From: Pseudomonas sp. N40(2020)
Lineage (GTDB): Bacteria; Pseudomonadota; Gammaproteobacteria; Pseudomonadales; Pseudomonadaceae
DNA length: 64,000 nt
Direction: 5' to 3'
NCBI RefSeq assembly: GCF_014472415.1
Contig: NZ_JACSZV010000004.1
Coordinates: 186,001-250,000, forward strand
Shown here: positions 44,045-52,218 of the stretch, piece after piece
How the letters are laid out: each line of letters begins with the position of its first letter
How positions within the stretch are numbered: the first letter of the stretch is position 1
Program-made: the position numbers and the translations under genes
Notes under the pieces: model-generated
What the model saw: only the letters and a program-made list of their open reading frames with translations
Told to the model about the DNA's origin: nothing
The model's database searches: none

Positions 44045-44761
44045 ATGAAACAGCATCGGTTGGCGGCGGCGGTAGCCCTGGTTAGCCTGGTCCTCGCGGG
44101 TTGTGATTCGCAGACCAGCGTAGAGCTGAAAACCCCGGCGCAAAAAGCTTCCTACGGTATCGGCCTGAACATGGGCAAGAGCCTTGCTCAGGAAGGCATG
44201 GATGATCTGGACTCCAAAGCGGTAGCCCAGGGCATCGAAGATGCCGTCGGCAAGAAAGAACAGAAGCTGAAAGATGAAGAGCTGGTCGAAGCCTTCGCCG
44301 CGCTGCAAAAGCGTGCTGAAGAGCGTATGGCCAAGATGAGCGAAGAGTCGGCATCCGCTGGCAAGAAATTCCTCGAAGAAAATGGCAAGAAGGCTGGTGT
44401 GACCACTACCGCTTCGGGTCTGCAGTACGAAGTCGTCAAAAAGGCCGACGGCCCACAGCCTAAGCCGACTGACGTAGTGACCGTTCACTACACCGGCAAG
44501 CTGACCAACGGCACCGTATTCGATAGCTCCGTCGAGCGCGGCAGCCCGATCGATCTGCCAGTAAGCGGCGTGATCCCGGGTTGGGTTGAAGGTCTGCAAT
44601 TGATGCACGTTGGTGAGAAGTACAAACTGTACATCCCTAGCGATCTGGCTTACGGCGCTCAATCGCCAAGCCCGGCAATCCCGGCCAACTCGGTTCTGGT
44701 TTTCGACCTGGAACTGATGGCCATCAAGGATCCAGCCAAAGAAGGCGCCGCGGCCAAGTAA
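44045..44761 (+). CDS. FKBP-type peptidyl-prolyl isomerase lipoprotein
   Basis: A 238-residue Mip/FkpA-like isomerase. The start at 44045 (MKQHRLAAAVALVSLVLAGC) gives a lipoprotein signal with Cys at residue 20; an upstream longer frame lacks it. Residues about 35-120 are a helical dimerisation domain (KASYGIGLNMGKSLAQEGMD), and the FKBP domain follows (VVTVHYTGKLTNGTVFDSSV, VIPGWVEGLQLMHVGEKYKL, LAYGAQSPSPAIPANSVLVF). It should fold proline-containing proteins in the periplasm. A hairpin terminator follows. Confidence 0.95.
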   Translation: MKQHRLAAAVALVSLVLAGCDSQTSVELKTPAQKASYGIGLNMGKSLAQEGMDDLDSKAVAQGIEDAVGKKEQKLKDEELVEAFAALQKRAEERMAKMSEESASAGKKFLEENGKKAGVTTTASGLQYEVVKKADGPQPKPTDVVTVHYTGKLTNGTVFDSSVERGSPIDLPVSGVIPGWVEGLQLMHVGEKYKLYIPSDLAYGAQSPSPAIPANSVLVFDLELMAIKDPAKEGAAAK

Positions 44762-44781
44762 TTAGCCAAGGCTTCGACAAG

Positions 44782-44806
44782 AACGCCTCGCTTATGCGGG
44801 GCGTTG
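44782..44806 (+). terminator. Hairpin after the FKBP gene
   Basis: AACGCCTCGC and GCGGGGCGTT form a stem with one mismatch and a TTAT loop, followed by GTTGC. Only a weak T-tract, so moderate confidence. Confidence 0.6.
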
Positions 44807-45009
44807 TTGCATCTGGACCTTGGCAAGGGTAAACAGAGCGAACCGATGGCGGTCGGGGGAGTCATAGCCTTTGAGGTTGCTCGCTAGACGCCCTCAGCCG
44901 CCAAGTCAATGAAATATTGGGTTTTTTTATGTGAGTAAAAAACGCCCGATCTGAGCGTAGCCCTTATGAAACGGGGCTTTCAGCGCTGAAATGCAGCTCT
45001 GTTCACAAG

Positions 45010-45034
45010 GTTATCCACAATTTGTGTGGATAAC
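45010..45034. promoter_or_regulatory. Inverted pair of DnaA boxes
   Basis: GTTATCCACA (45010-45019) and TGTGGATAAC (45025-45034) form a 10-bp inverted repeat around a 5-bp spacer. Each arm contains a perfect DnaA box (TTATCCACA). It ends 19 bp before the ATG of the YkvA-like gene and so lies in its promoter or leader. Confidence 0.75.
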
Positions 45035-45053
45035 ATTTCAACGGGAGGAATAG

Positions 45054-45509
45054 ATGAAAGCTCCGTGGAATTTCGCTCGATTCCTGCCTCTGGCCGGCCG
45101 TCTGCTGGCTCGCGGTCGCCTGCCGACGCTGCTGTTTGCCGTGGCCAGCAAAGGCGCCGCGCAAGGCAATAGACTCGGCAAACTCAAAGATGATCTTCGT
45201 ATGCTTCAGGCCTTGTGCCTGGCCTACTGGCGCGGTGAGTACCGGGCGATCAGCCCGAAAGCCTTGGTTTCGGTGGTGGCGGGGTTGATGTATTTCCTCA
45301 GCCCGGTGGATGCTATCCCGGATTTTATCCCGGTATTCGGCATGCTAGACGACATCGCCGTCCTCGCCTGGCTGATGAAAACCCTCGACGATGAACTCAA
45401 CGCCTTCCGACTTTGGCGCAACCGCTTGCAACCGGAAAAACTGGCAGTCGTCGAACGTCTGCCCGATACCCCCGAGCAACTGCAACTCCAGGGCCCGAAA
45501 AAGCCCTGA
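45054..45509 (+). CDS. YkvA family (DUF1232) protein
   Basis: A 151-residue protein with the DUF1232 core LVSVVAGLMYFLSPVDAIPD followed by FIPVFGMLDDIAVLAWLMKT. GGAGG is 6 nt before the ATG. The family is a small membrane-associated domain of unknown function. The start region contains the DnaA-box pair, which raises the possibility of cell-cycle-linked control. Confidence 0.88.
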   Translation: MKAPWNFARFLPLAGRLLARGRLPTLLFAVASKGAAQGNRLGKLKDDLRMLQALCLAYWRGEYRAISPKALVSVVAGLMYFLSPVDAIPDFIPVFGMLDDIAVLAWLMKTLDDELNAFRLWRNRLQPEKLAVVERLPDTPEQLQLQGPKKP

Positions 45510-45621
45510 TTGTCGAAGTCCGCTTACAGATAGATACCCCCCGCGACCTTGGCCGCTGTTAGGATTACACTTCTAAGGAAAAGTGCCGACTCGCTAAGTG
45601 TTGTTGTCCTACGGGGTAGTC

Positions 45622-45963
45622 ATGGATATTCAGATAATTGCACGCGATGGCGAACCCGAATATGCGGTTTTGCCATGGGCTCAGTATCAGTCTCTACTGA
45701 AAGCAGCAGGCATCAACGAAACACCGTCGCGGCAGGCGCCAGCGCCGCTCGCGGCAACACCAGACCCGATTCTTCCAGGTCTGGATCAACTACGCAGTTT
45801 GCGCGAAGGGAAGGGCATCGCCATCGAGGCGCTGGCCCGCACGGTAGGCATCAGCCCGTCTTATCTGGCCATGATCGAAAGTGGCGAGCGTCTGCCCGAC
45901 GCCGCGATTCGCCGCAGTCTGGCCTGGGAGCTGACGGTGCCAGGGTGGAGGGAAGAATCGTGA
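45622..45963 (+). CDS. XRE family transcriptional regulator
   Basis: A 113-residue protein. The N-terminal part (MDIQIIARDGEPEYAVLPWA) resembles the short beta-strand extension found before some XRE regulators, followed by a Pro/Ala linker. The helix-turn-helix covers about 60-105 (IAIEALARTVGISPSYLAMI then ESGERLPDAAIRRSL). The ATG at 45622 is preferred over an upstream GTG. Its stop overlaps the next gene by GTGA, so it is translated with its neighbour. Targets unknown. Confidence 0.85.
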   Translation: MDIQIIARDGEPEYAVLPWAQYQSLLKAAGINETPSRQAPAPLAATPDPILPGLDQLRSLREGKGIAIEALARTVGISPSYLAMIESGERLPDAAIRRSLAWELTVPGWREES

Positions 45964-46331
45964 GCGTACGCATCAGTCGTCAACATTGGGACGGATTGCT
46001 GGGGGAGCTGGATCAGGCGCGCAGGCAGCGCCATCTGTTGACCTATCGGGCCTTGCTCGAACGTTTGCAATTGCCGACACCGGCGATGCAAACCTTGACG
46101 GCCGCGTTGGAGCATCTGGCCGCGCTGGATGCCAAGGCCGAACAACCATTACGCAGTTCGCTGGTGATAAGTCAGGGCGCCAGTCGCCTGCCGCGTACCG
46201 GTTTTTTTGAATGCGTCGAGCGCCTGGGGCGTTTTTCCGGGCCGTCCGATGGCGTCGCCGCAGCGTCATGGCATGCTTCGGAGGTCGTCAGAGTCTTCGA
46301 ATACGAATACCCGGAATCGGCGGAGGCCTGA
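45960..46331 (+). CDS. Conserved hypothetical protein coupled to the XRE regulator
   Basis: A 123-residue protein starting at GTG 45960 in a GTGA overlap with the XRE gene (MSVRISRQHWDGLLGELDQA). It is rich in helices with Leu, Arg and Ala in the first 70 residues (LTYRALLERLQLPTPAMQTL) and has a more polar second half ending in EYPESAEA. No recognised domain. The frame is open far upstream, but the overlap makes this the best start. Function unknown. Confidence 0.75.
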   Translation: MSVRISRQHWDGLLGELDQARRQRHLLTYRALLERLQLPTPAMQTLTAALEHLAALDAKAEQPLRSSLVISQGASRLPRTGFFECVERLGRFSGPSDGVAAASWHASEVVRVFEYEYPESAEA

Positions 46332-46739
46332 GTGTTTTTACGACTCAAGGCGCGAGCCGGTTACTGGCTGGCTCGCCGGCTGTTTCACTGGTCGTGGTTT
46401 GTTCGCCAGCCCCGAGGCTGGCGCTGGCTTGAAGGCCAGTTTGCGCGTATGGCTACCCTCGGCGATGTCGGCGCGCAAAGCTTCTACGGCCACATCCTGA
46501 CCTTTCGCGGTGTAGGGTTGGGAGCGCGTGAAGAGGGCGTGCGACTGTTGCGGCTGGCGGCACTGGCCGGCGATGGCAAAGCGGCTTATCAGGTCGGGGT
46601 GATCAGCCTGACGGGTACACCGAGCAAAGCGCCGGACCCTGCTGAGGCTGCACGCTGGTGGAGCATGGCCGCCAAGGCCGGGCATCCGTTGGCCGAGCAT
46701 AAGTTGAAAGAGCTGAGTGCGCGGGATTCAACGCAGTAA
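46332..46739 (+). CDS. Sel1-repeat protein
   Basis: A 135-residue protein starting at GTG 46332, directly after the previous stop. Sel1-type helix pairs: ATLGDVGAQSFYGHILTFRG, EEGVRLLRLAALAGDGKAAY and DPAEAARWWSMAAKAGHPLA. The N-terminal 35 residues are basic and aromatic (FHWSWFVRQPRGWRW). It ends the coupled XRE/hypothetical/Sel1 set, followed by a strong terminator hairpin. Confidence 0.85.
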   Translation: MFLRLKARAGYWLARRLFHWSWFVRQPRGWRWLEGQFARMATLGDVGAQSFYGHILTFRGVGLGAREEGVRLLRLAALAGDGKAAYQVGVISLTGTPSKAPDPAEAARWWSMAAKAGHPLAEHKLKELSARDSTQ

Positions 46740-46760
46740 GTCTATCTGTGTCCGCTCAAT

Positions 46761-46794
46761 AAACGTGGCGTGAGGGAAACCTCACGCCACGTTT
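46761..46794 (+). terminator. Strong terminator hairpin with GAAA tetraloop
   Basis: AAACGTGGCGTGAGG (46761-46775) and CCTCACGCCACGTTT (46780-46794) are perfect 15-bp inverses around GAAA, 21 bp after the Sel1 stop. A T-rich tract follows shortly after. Confidence 0.9.
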
Positions 46795-46930
46795 GCGTTT
46801 TCGCCTGCCTGTTTGTTTTTTTTGGATAGATTGAGGATTAGTCCTACATCTATTGCCTACTCGCCTGACTTCTTTCCTGATTGATCCCCCGCACAGTTCC
46901 CGCGCCTAATTTTTGCGCGAGGGAACGTTC

Positions 46931-46978
46931 ATGCTCGACCCGGTCATTCAGTCCACCCCGCACACAAGCGTGCGTTGA
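46931..46978 (+). CDS. Possible 15-residue leader peptide of the Rhs gene
   Basis: ATG at 46931, preceded by GAGGGAAC at 6 nt, encodes MLDPVIQSTPHTSVR and stops at 46976-46978, overlapping the Rhs ATG (TGATG). The Rhs start itself has no ribosome binding site, so ribosomes may reach it by re-initiation. Alternatively the peptide is the true N-terminus, shifted by a frameshift. Confidence 0.45.
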   Translation: MLDPVIQSTPHTSVR

Positions 46979-49900
46979 TGGAAGCCATCACCCGTATCGA
47001 GCAAGCACTCGACAGCTTCCCTGACACCCTCAGTCTCTACCGCGAGCAGCTCAAACACTGGGCCAGCCGTGCCGTCGACACAGTCAGCCATGCCGCCGAT
47101 CTGCCGTCACTGATGGGCATGGAGCGGATCATCCGTTTCGGCGAAAGAAGTACCGCCGTCAGCAGCAGCGACGACCAGTTTTTCTCCAGCGTCGTGCAGT
47201 GCCCGAAGGGCGGGCTGATGCTGATCGAGAGCAAGTTCGAGTCGGTGTATGACATCCCGCTCGGCAACATCGTGGTCGATGTGGTGGCAGTGGATAGCGG
47301 CGAAACGACGCCCATCACTCTGGATGCTCAAGGCAAGGGGGAGTTCAAGGGCACAGAGGGCAAGTTCTACCGGGTGCAAGTGCACGGTGCTGTCAGCCCG
47401 GAACAGGTTGAAGATCTTTTTGAGTCCTACGATGGCCTGACCCTGGAACTGGATGATTGGCTGCGTAGCGAATGGCAGGGGTTCAAGCCGCAGTGGTCGC
47501 AGTCGGTGGCGACGGCGGCGGGCAACGGCATGCTGGCCGGGAGCTGGGCGGCGATCGAGGGGGTGTGGGACAGCATTGGATTGTTGTCGGAGATTCTCCA
47601 GGATCCGGGCAAGTTTGCCCAACGGTTGGGAAGTGGCGCAACTGATCTGATCAATCTGGCAGCTACCGCGCCTGAGGTGATGGAGCAGCTTCAACTGCTG
47701 GTCAGTGACGAGGCGGCCCTGTGTTTGCTGCTACGCACGGCGAGTCTCTGGCTGGAGATGTTGCCGCCCAGTGAGATCGCCGGCAAAACTGCTGAAGCGG
47801 CGTCGATGATGATCGTGCAATTGCTGATCGATGTGCTGATCAGCGTTGTGCTGACTTTCGCCAGCGGCGGCGCAGGGATCGCGTATCTGACGCTGCGTCT
47901 GGCAGATCGCGCGGCTCAATTGCTGTCAGCGGTGACGCGGTTGGTGAAGGCGCTGTTTGCCATCGTCAACGGCTTCATCAAGTACGTTGATCAATACAAA
48001 ACCGTTGCCGCGCGCGGCATAGCGGCCGGCGTGAAAAAAGGCCGGATGCAACTGCGCTGGAATGCCAAGCGCAACGCCTCGCTGAAGAAAGACGAACCTC
48101 ACGACGATAAGCCCGATCAGGCTAAAAACCCCAACGGCGACAGCGCCGATTGTGTGCCGAGTACCTGCACCAACGGCTGCCCGGTGTCGATGGTTACCGG
48201 CGAGGAACTGCTGACCCTGACTGATGGCACGCTCAATGGATTGCTGTCGTTTGAGTTCACCCGGTTGTATCGCACCAGTGCCGCCGAAATCGATGTCGGG
48301 CTGGGGTTTGGCTGGAGCCATTCGCTGGCGCATCGGCTGGAGTTTGAGGGCGATTTTGTTGTTTGGGTGGATCACGAAAATCGGCGCACGCGGTTTCCGT
48401 TACCGAGTGTCGAGCGGCCGGCGATTCACAACAGTCTGTCGCGGGCGGCGATTTTTCTCGGGGATGAGCCGGAGGAACTGATTCTTGCGCTGGCGGGGGA
48501 CACGGCGCGGTTTTATCACTTTCGGGCCGGGCGGCTGACGGCGGTCAGTGATGGGTATGGCAATCGTCTGCGCATCTCTCGGGATCGTCAGGATCGTATT
48601 GAGCGGCTGGATAACGGGGCGGGTCGATCGTTATTACTGCGCTACGACCGCCAGCATTTGGTGGCCGTCGATTACCAAACGTTTTGTGATGGTGGCTGGC
48701 ACACAGAACAAACCCTCGTCAGTTATCGCTACGACGCTTATCAACACCTGATCGAAGCGTGTAACGCTGTTGGCGACAGCGAGCGTTACGACTACGACGA
48801 TCAGCACGTCATCCTCCAGCGTCAGTTGACCGGTGGCGCGAGTTTCTTCTGGGAGTGGGAACGCTCAGGCAAGGCTGCCCGATGCGTGCGGCACTGGGCG
48901 TCGTTCTCGCAGATGGACACCCGCTACGTCTGGAATGACAACGGCAGCGTCGCGGTGCATTACGTCGATGGCACCGAAGAAACCTACGTCCACGACGACC
49001 GTGCGCGGCTGGTGCGCAAGGTCGAGGCCGACGGTGGCGAGCACCTCAAGGCCTACGACGACGCGGGGCGGTTGATCGCCGAGCAGGATCCCCTCGGCGC
49101 CGTCACCGAATACCGCTACGACGACGTCGGACGCCTGATTGCGCTGCTTCCACCGGACGACGAGCCGACGTCCTACGAATACCGCAACGGTTTCCTGCAC
49201 AGCCGCTCTCGCGGCGAGGCGGTGTGGACGTACCGGCGCAATGCCCAGGGTGATGTTACCGAAGCGGTTGATCCCGACGGTCAGGTCACGCATTACCACT
49301 ACGATGCGCGTGGGCAGTTGCTGTCGATCCGCTATCCGGACACCAGTCGGCATGTGCTGGTCTGGAACGCTCTCGGCCAGTTGGTCGAAGAAACCCTGCC
49401 CGATGGCGGTGTGCGGCGCTTTTCCTACGATGCGCTGGGGCGACGGAGCACGACTCAGGACGAACACGGTGCGCTCACGCGTCAGCACTGGGACGCCGTG
49501 GGCCGTCTGGTGCAGACGACGTTTCCTACAGGCGCGACGCGCGCCTACAGCTACGGCGCCTACGGTCAGGTCACCGCCGAACGCGACGAACTCGGCCGCA
49601 TCACTCGCTTCGAATATGACGACGATCTGCATCTGGTCTCGCGCCGGATCAACCCCGACGGTACGCGGGTGCAGTATCGCTACGACCATGCGCAGCTGCG
49701 GCTGACGGAAATCGAAAACGAGTCCGGCGAAAAGTACCGACTGGACTACACGCCGACCGGACTGATCCGACAGGAAACCGGCTTCGACGGCCGGCGCACG
49801 AGCTACGCCTATGACCTCAATGGTCATCTGCTGGAAAAGACCGAATTCGGCGATGACGGCTCGACGTTGGTCACCGGATACGAGCGCGATGCCGCCGGCC

Positions 49901-51747
49901 GCCTGCTGGTCAAAACCCTGCCCGACGGGATCAAGGTCGAATACCGCTATGACCGCCTCGGCCGACTGACCGGCGTCGACGACGGTCAGAAGCATCCCCT
50001 GGCCTTCGAATACGATTTGCAGGACCGGCTGATCACCGAGCACCAGGGCTGGGGCACTTTGCGTTACGCCTACGACGCCTGCGGCCAGCTCAAACGCATG
50101 CGCCTGCCGGACAACAGCAAACTCGATTACCACCACGCCAAGGGCGGTGCGCTCAGAGCCATCGACCTCAACGGCGCGTCACTGACCCGCCACGTCTATC
50201 AGTCAGGACGCGAGCAACAACGCCAGCAAGGCCTGCTGCTCAGCGAATACACCTACGACGATCAGGGTCGCTTGCTCGCCCATGCCGTAGGCCATCAGCA
50301 CGATTCGCTGTATCGCCGCGACTATGCCTACAGCGCCAACGGTAATCTCGAGCACATCGCCGACACACGCCACGGCCAACGCACCTACGGCTATGACGCT
50401 CTCGACCGTTTGATCCGCGTGCGCCACTCGCGCGACGAACTGCCGGAATCCTTCGCCCACGACCCGGCCGGCAACCTGCTGATGCAGGACCGGCCCGGCC
50501 CGACGCAGATCAAAGGCAACCGCCTGCTGATGCAGGGCGACCGCCACTACGACTACGACGCCTTCGGGAACCTGATCCGCGAACGCCGCGGCACCGCGCA
50601 GAAACTCGTCACCGAATACCGCTACGACTGCCAACACCGCCTCATCGGCCTGACCCGCCCCGACGGCAAAACCGCCAGTTACCGCTACGACGCCTTCAAC
50701 CGGCGCATCAGCAAAACCGTCGACGGCGCCACCACCGAGTTCTTCTGGCAAGGCGATCACCTCGTCGCCGAAAGCAGCCAAACCCACCACCGCAGCTACG
50801 TCTACGAACCCGGCACCTTCCGCCCGCTGGCGCTGCTCGACGGCAAAGGCCCGAAGCGCGCCTGCCCGTTCTACTACCAACTCGACCACCTCGGCACCCC
50901 ACAGGAACTTACCGACTACAGCGGCGAAATCGTCTGGTCGGCGCAATACGACGCCTACGGCAAAGTCGCCGCGCTGACCCTCGCCGCCGAGGAATACCTC
51001 GACCAGCCACTGCGGTTTCAGGGGCAGTATTTCGATGGGGAGAGCGGGCTGCATTACAACCGGCACCGGTATTACGACCCACGGCTGGGCCGGTATCTGA
51101 CGCCGGACCCGATCAAGTTGGCGGGTGGGTTGAATCAGTACCAGTACGTGCCGAATCCGACGGGGTGGGTGGATCCGCTGGGGTTGAGTTCGAACTGTCC
51201 GCCGCCGAAGAAGCCGGGTTGTACGGTGCCCGATGGGGTGGGTGGTTCGGTTGTTGATGAAGGCGAGCCGCAGCTGCCGCGAATGACAGCGCAGGAACGG
51301 CGGGCGAAGATTGATGAGTTGGCAGAGGCGAATGCGAAGAGGCGAGTGAATGAATACGAGTCTTTGTACCAAATGCATACTGTCGCTAAACATAATCCGG
51401 AAATTCCGGATCACGCGCTCAAGCAAAGAGCCATTGATGGCAGTCATCCCACAATAAGTGGAGTACGGGAGAGGGTAAATTCGAGCTCTCAGTTCAAGAG
51501 TTGGCGGCTACAGCTCCATGCTATCAATGATGCTGTTTCCAGAATGAGCCGAACCCCTCCTGCTCCTACAGGATTTACACCACAGGGGGACCCGGTGGTG
51601 AGGAAAGAGATGCCCAATGGTGGCAGAGGATATAAGCCAAATAGAAGAGATCAACAAAATCCACGATATGTAGATGAGTTGAATTATTCTGAAGTGCGGT
51701 TTCGCAGACAAAATATTAATAGCCCTTACACAGCTTTCCCGGATTAG
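46978..51747 (+). CDS. Rhs-family polymorphic toxin
   Basis: A 1589-residue Rhs protein starting at ATG 46978 (TTG 46975 is the alternative). Residues about 1-400 form an N-terminal region with hydrophobic helices (AASMMIVQLLIDVLISVVLT) and no PAAR domain. A DUF6531-like block follows (STCTNGCPVSMVTGEELLTL), then about 25 YD repeats of the Rhs shell (LRYAYDACGQLKRM, TEYRYDDVGRLIAL). The core ends at 1399-1403 in WVDPLGL after LAGGLNQYQYVPNPT, the self-cleavage site. The last 186 residues are the variable toxin. The last 130 codons and the next gene are clearly more AT-rich. No VgrG or T6SS gene is near. Confidence 0.95.
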   Translation: MEAITRIEQALDSFPDTLSLYREQLKHWASRAVDTVSHAADLPSLMGMERIIRFGERSTAVSSSDDQFFSSVVQCPKGGLMLIESKFESVYDIPLGNIVVDVVAVDSGETTPITLDAQGKGEFKGTEGKFYRVQVHGAVSPEQVEDLFESYDGLTLELDDWLRSEWQGFKPQWSQSVATAAGNGMLAGSWAAIEGVWDSIGLLSEILQDPGKFAQRLGSGATDLINLAATAPEVMEQLQLLVSDEAALCLLLRTASLWLEMLPPSEIAGKTAEAASMMIVQLLIDVLISVVLTFASGGAGIAYLTLRLADRAAQLLSAVTRLVKALFAIVNGFIKYVDQYKTVAARGIAAGVKKGRMQLRWNAKRNASLKKDEPHDDKPDQAKNPNGDSADCVPSTCTNGCPVSMVTGEELLTLTDGTLNGLLSFEFTRLYRTSAAEIDVGLGFGWSHSLAHRLEFEGDFVVWVDHENRRTRFPLPSVERPAIHNSLSRAAIFLGDEPEELILALAGDTARFYHFRAGRLTAVSDGYGNRLRISRDRQDRIERLDNGAGRSLLLRYDRQHLVAVDYQTFCDGGWHTEQTLVSYRYDAYQHLIEACNAVGDSERYDYDDQHVILQRQLTGGASFFWEWERSGKAARCVRHWASFSQMDTRYVWNDNGSVAVHYVDGTEETYVHDDRARLVRKVEADGGEHLKAYDDAGRLIAEQDPLGAVTEYRYDDVGRLIALLPPDDEPTSYEYRNGFLHSRSRGEAVWTYRRNAQGDVTEAVDPDGQVTHYHYDARGQLLSIRYPDTSRHVLVWNALGQLVEETLPDGGVRRFSYDALGRRSTTQDEHGALTRQHWDAVGRLVQTTFPTGATRAYSYGAYGQVTAERDELGRITRFEYDDDLHLVSRRINPDGTRVQYRYDHAQLRLTEIENESGEKYRLDYTPTGLIRQETGFDGRRTSYAYDLNGHLLEKTEFGDDGSTLVTGYERDAAGRLLVKTLPDGIKVEYRYDRLGRLTGVDDGQKHPLAFEYDLQDRLITEHQGWGTLRYAYDACGQLKRMRLPDNSKLDYHHAKGGALRAIDLNGASLTRHVYQSGREQQRQQGLLLSEYTYDDQGRLLAHAVGHQHDSLYRRDYAYSANGNLEHIADTRHGQRTYGYDALDRLIRVRHSRDELPESFAHDPAGNLLMQDRPGPTQIKGNRLLMQGDRHYDYDAFGNLIRERRGTAQKLVTEYRYDCQHRLIGLTRPDGKTASYRYDAFNRRISKTVDGATTEFFWQGDHLVAESSQTHHRSYVYEPGTFRPLALLDGKGPKRACPFYYQLDHLGTPQELTDYSGEIVWSAQYDAYGKVAALTLAAEEYLDQPLRFQGQYFDGESGLHYNRHRYYDPRLGRYLTPDPIKLAGGLNQYQYVPNPTGWVDPLGLSSNCPPPKKPGCTVPDGVGGSVVDEGEPQLPRMTAQERRAKIDELAEANAKRRVNEYESLYQMHTVAKHNPEIPDHALKQRAIDGSHPTISGVRERVNSSSQFKSWRLQLHAINDAVSRMSRTPPAPTGFTPQGDPVVRKEMPNGGRGYKPNRRDQQNPRYVDELNYSEVRFRRQNINSPYTAFPD

Positions 51748-51756
51748 GAGTGTTTT

Positions 51757-52173
51757 ATGTTGATGTCGCCTGGAGTGAATCTTCCGTTTACTCCCCAGCT
51801 TTCTTATTGGCTTGGTGGGATAGGAACCTATGATCTGGAGGAAACATTGGGGGCGGCCCTATCTATTTACGACCCCAATGACGCATTCGATAGAGAGGTT
51901 GTTATAAGGAAGTTTATTTTAGATGGCTTTTTTGGATATACGTATAGACATAAATTTTTGATGGTTAAAATTCTTGAAGAAGCTTTGAGTTCGCCATGTT
52001 TTGATTTTTCAAAATTATTTGAAGATGACTATGACTCGAATACATGTGTTGCGTGGGATGAAACGATGGTAGACGATCCGCGTGGCTTTTTTGAAGATAT
52101 ATATAGATTGGCAGTTGAGCAATGGCATGAGGAACTAAAAAAAGCACGTGCGGAGAATCAGTCGTCTTGGTAG
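51757..52173 (+). CDS. Probable immunity protein of the Rhs toxin
   Basis: A 138-residue protein 9 bp after the Rhs stop, with TAGGAG upstream of the ATG. It is acidic and aromatic (YDLEETLGAALSIYDPNDAF, FDFSKLFEDDYDSNTCVAWD), has no signal or membrane segment and no family I recognise. Its AT-rich codon use matches the toxin tip and differs from all neighbours. Position, size, charge and composition are those of an Rhs immunity gene. Direct evidence is lacking. Confidence 0.75.
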   Translation: MLMSPGVNLPFTPQLSYWLGGIGTYDLEETLGAALSIYDPNDAFDREVVIRKFILDGFFGYTYRHKFLMVKILEEALSSPCFDFSKLFEDDYDSNTCVAWDETMVDDPRGFFEDIYRLAVEQWHEELKKARAENQSSW

Positions 52174-52180
52174 GTCGAGG

Positions 52181-52203
52181 GCAAGCATGCTCCCACAGGG
52201 TTT
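52181..52203. repeat. REP half-copy after the immunity gene
   Basis: GGGCAAGCATGCTCCCACAG is a single degenerate REP arm between the immunity gene and the convergent EAL-CBS-GGDEF gene. Confidence 0.5.
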
Positions 52204-52218
52204 TTGTTGTTTGAGGAG

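Noticed and set aside
45622..46331. XRE gene and following gene as a toxin-antitoxin pair
   Set aside because: The coupled partner shows no toxin motif, and the neighbourhood looks like stable core genome.
48865..50136. Long minus-strand frame (423 codons) inside the Rhs gene
   Set aside because: Mirror frame of the YD repeats; GC-rich repeats create long antisense frames. The same holds for 50203-51447.
46931..51747. Idea that the Rhs gene belongs to a T6SS cluster
   Set aside because: No vgrG, PAAR, hcp or adaptor gene is visible within the window, so it is treated as an orphan Rhs gene.
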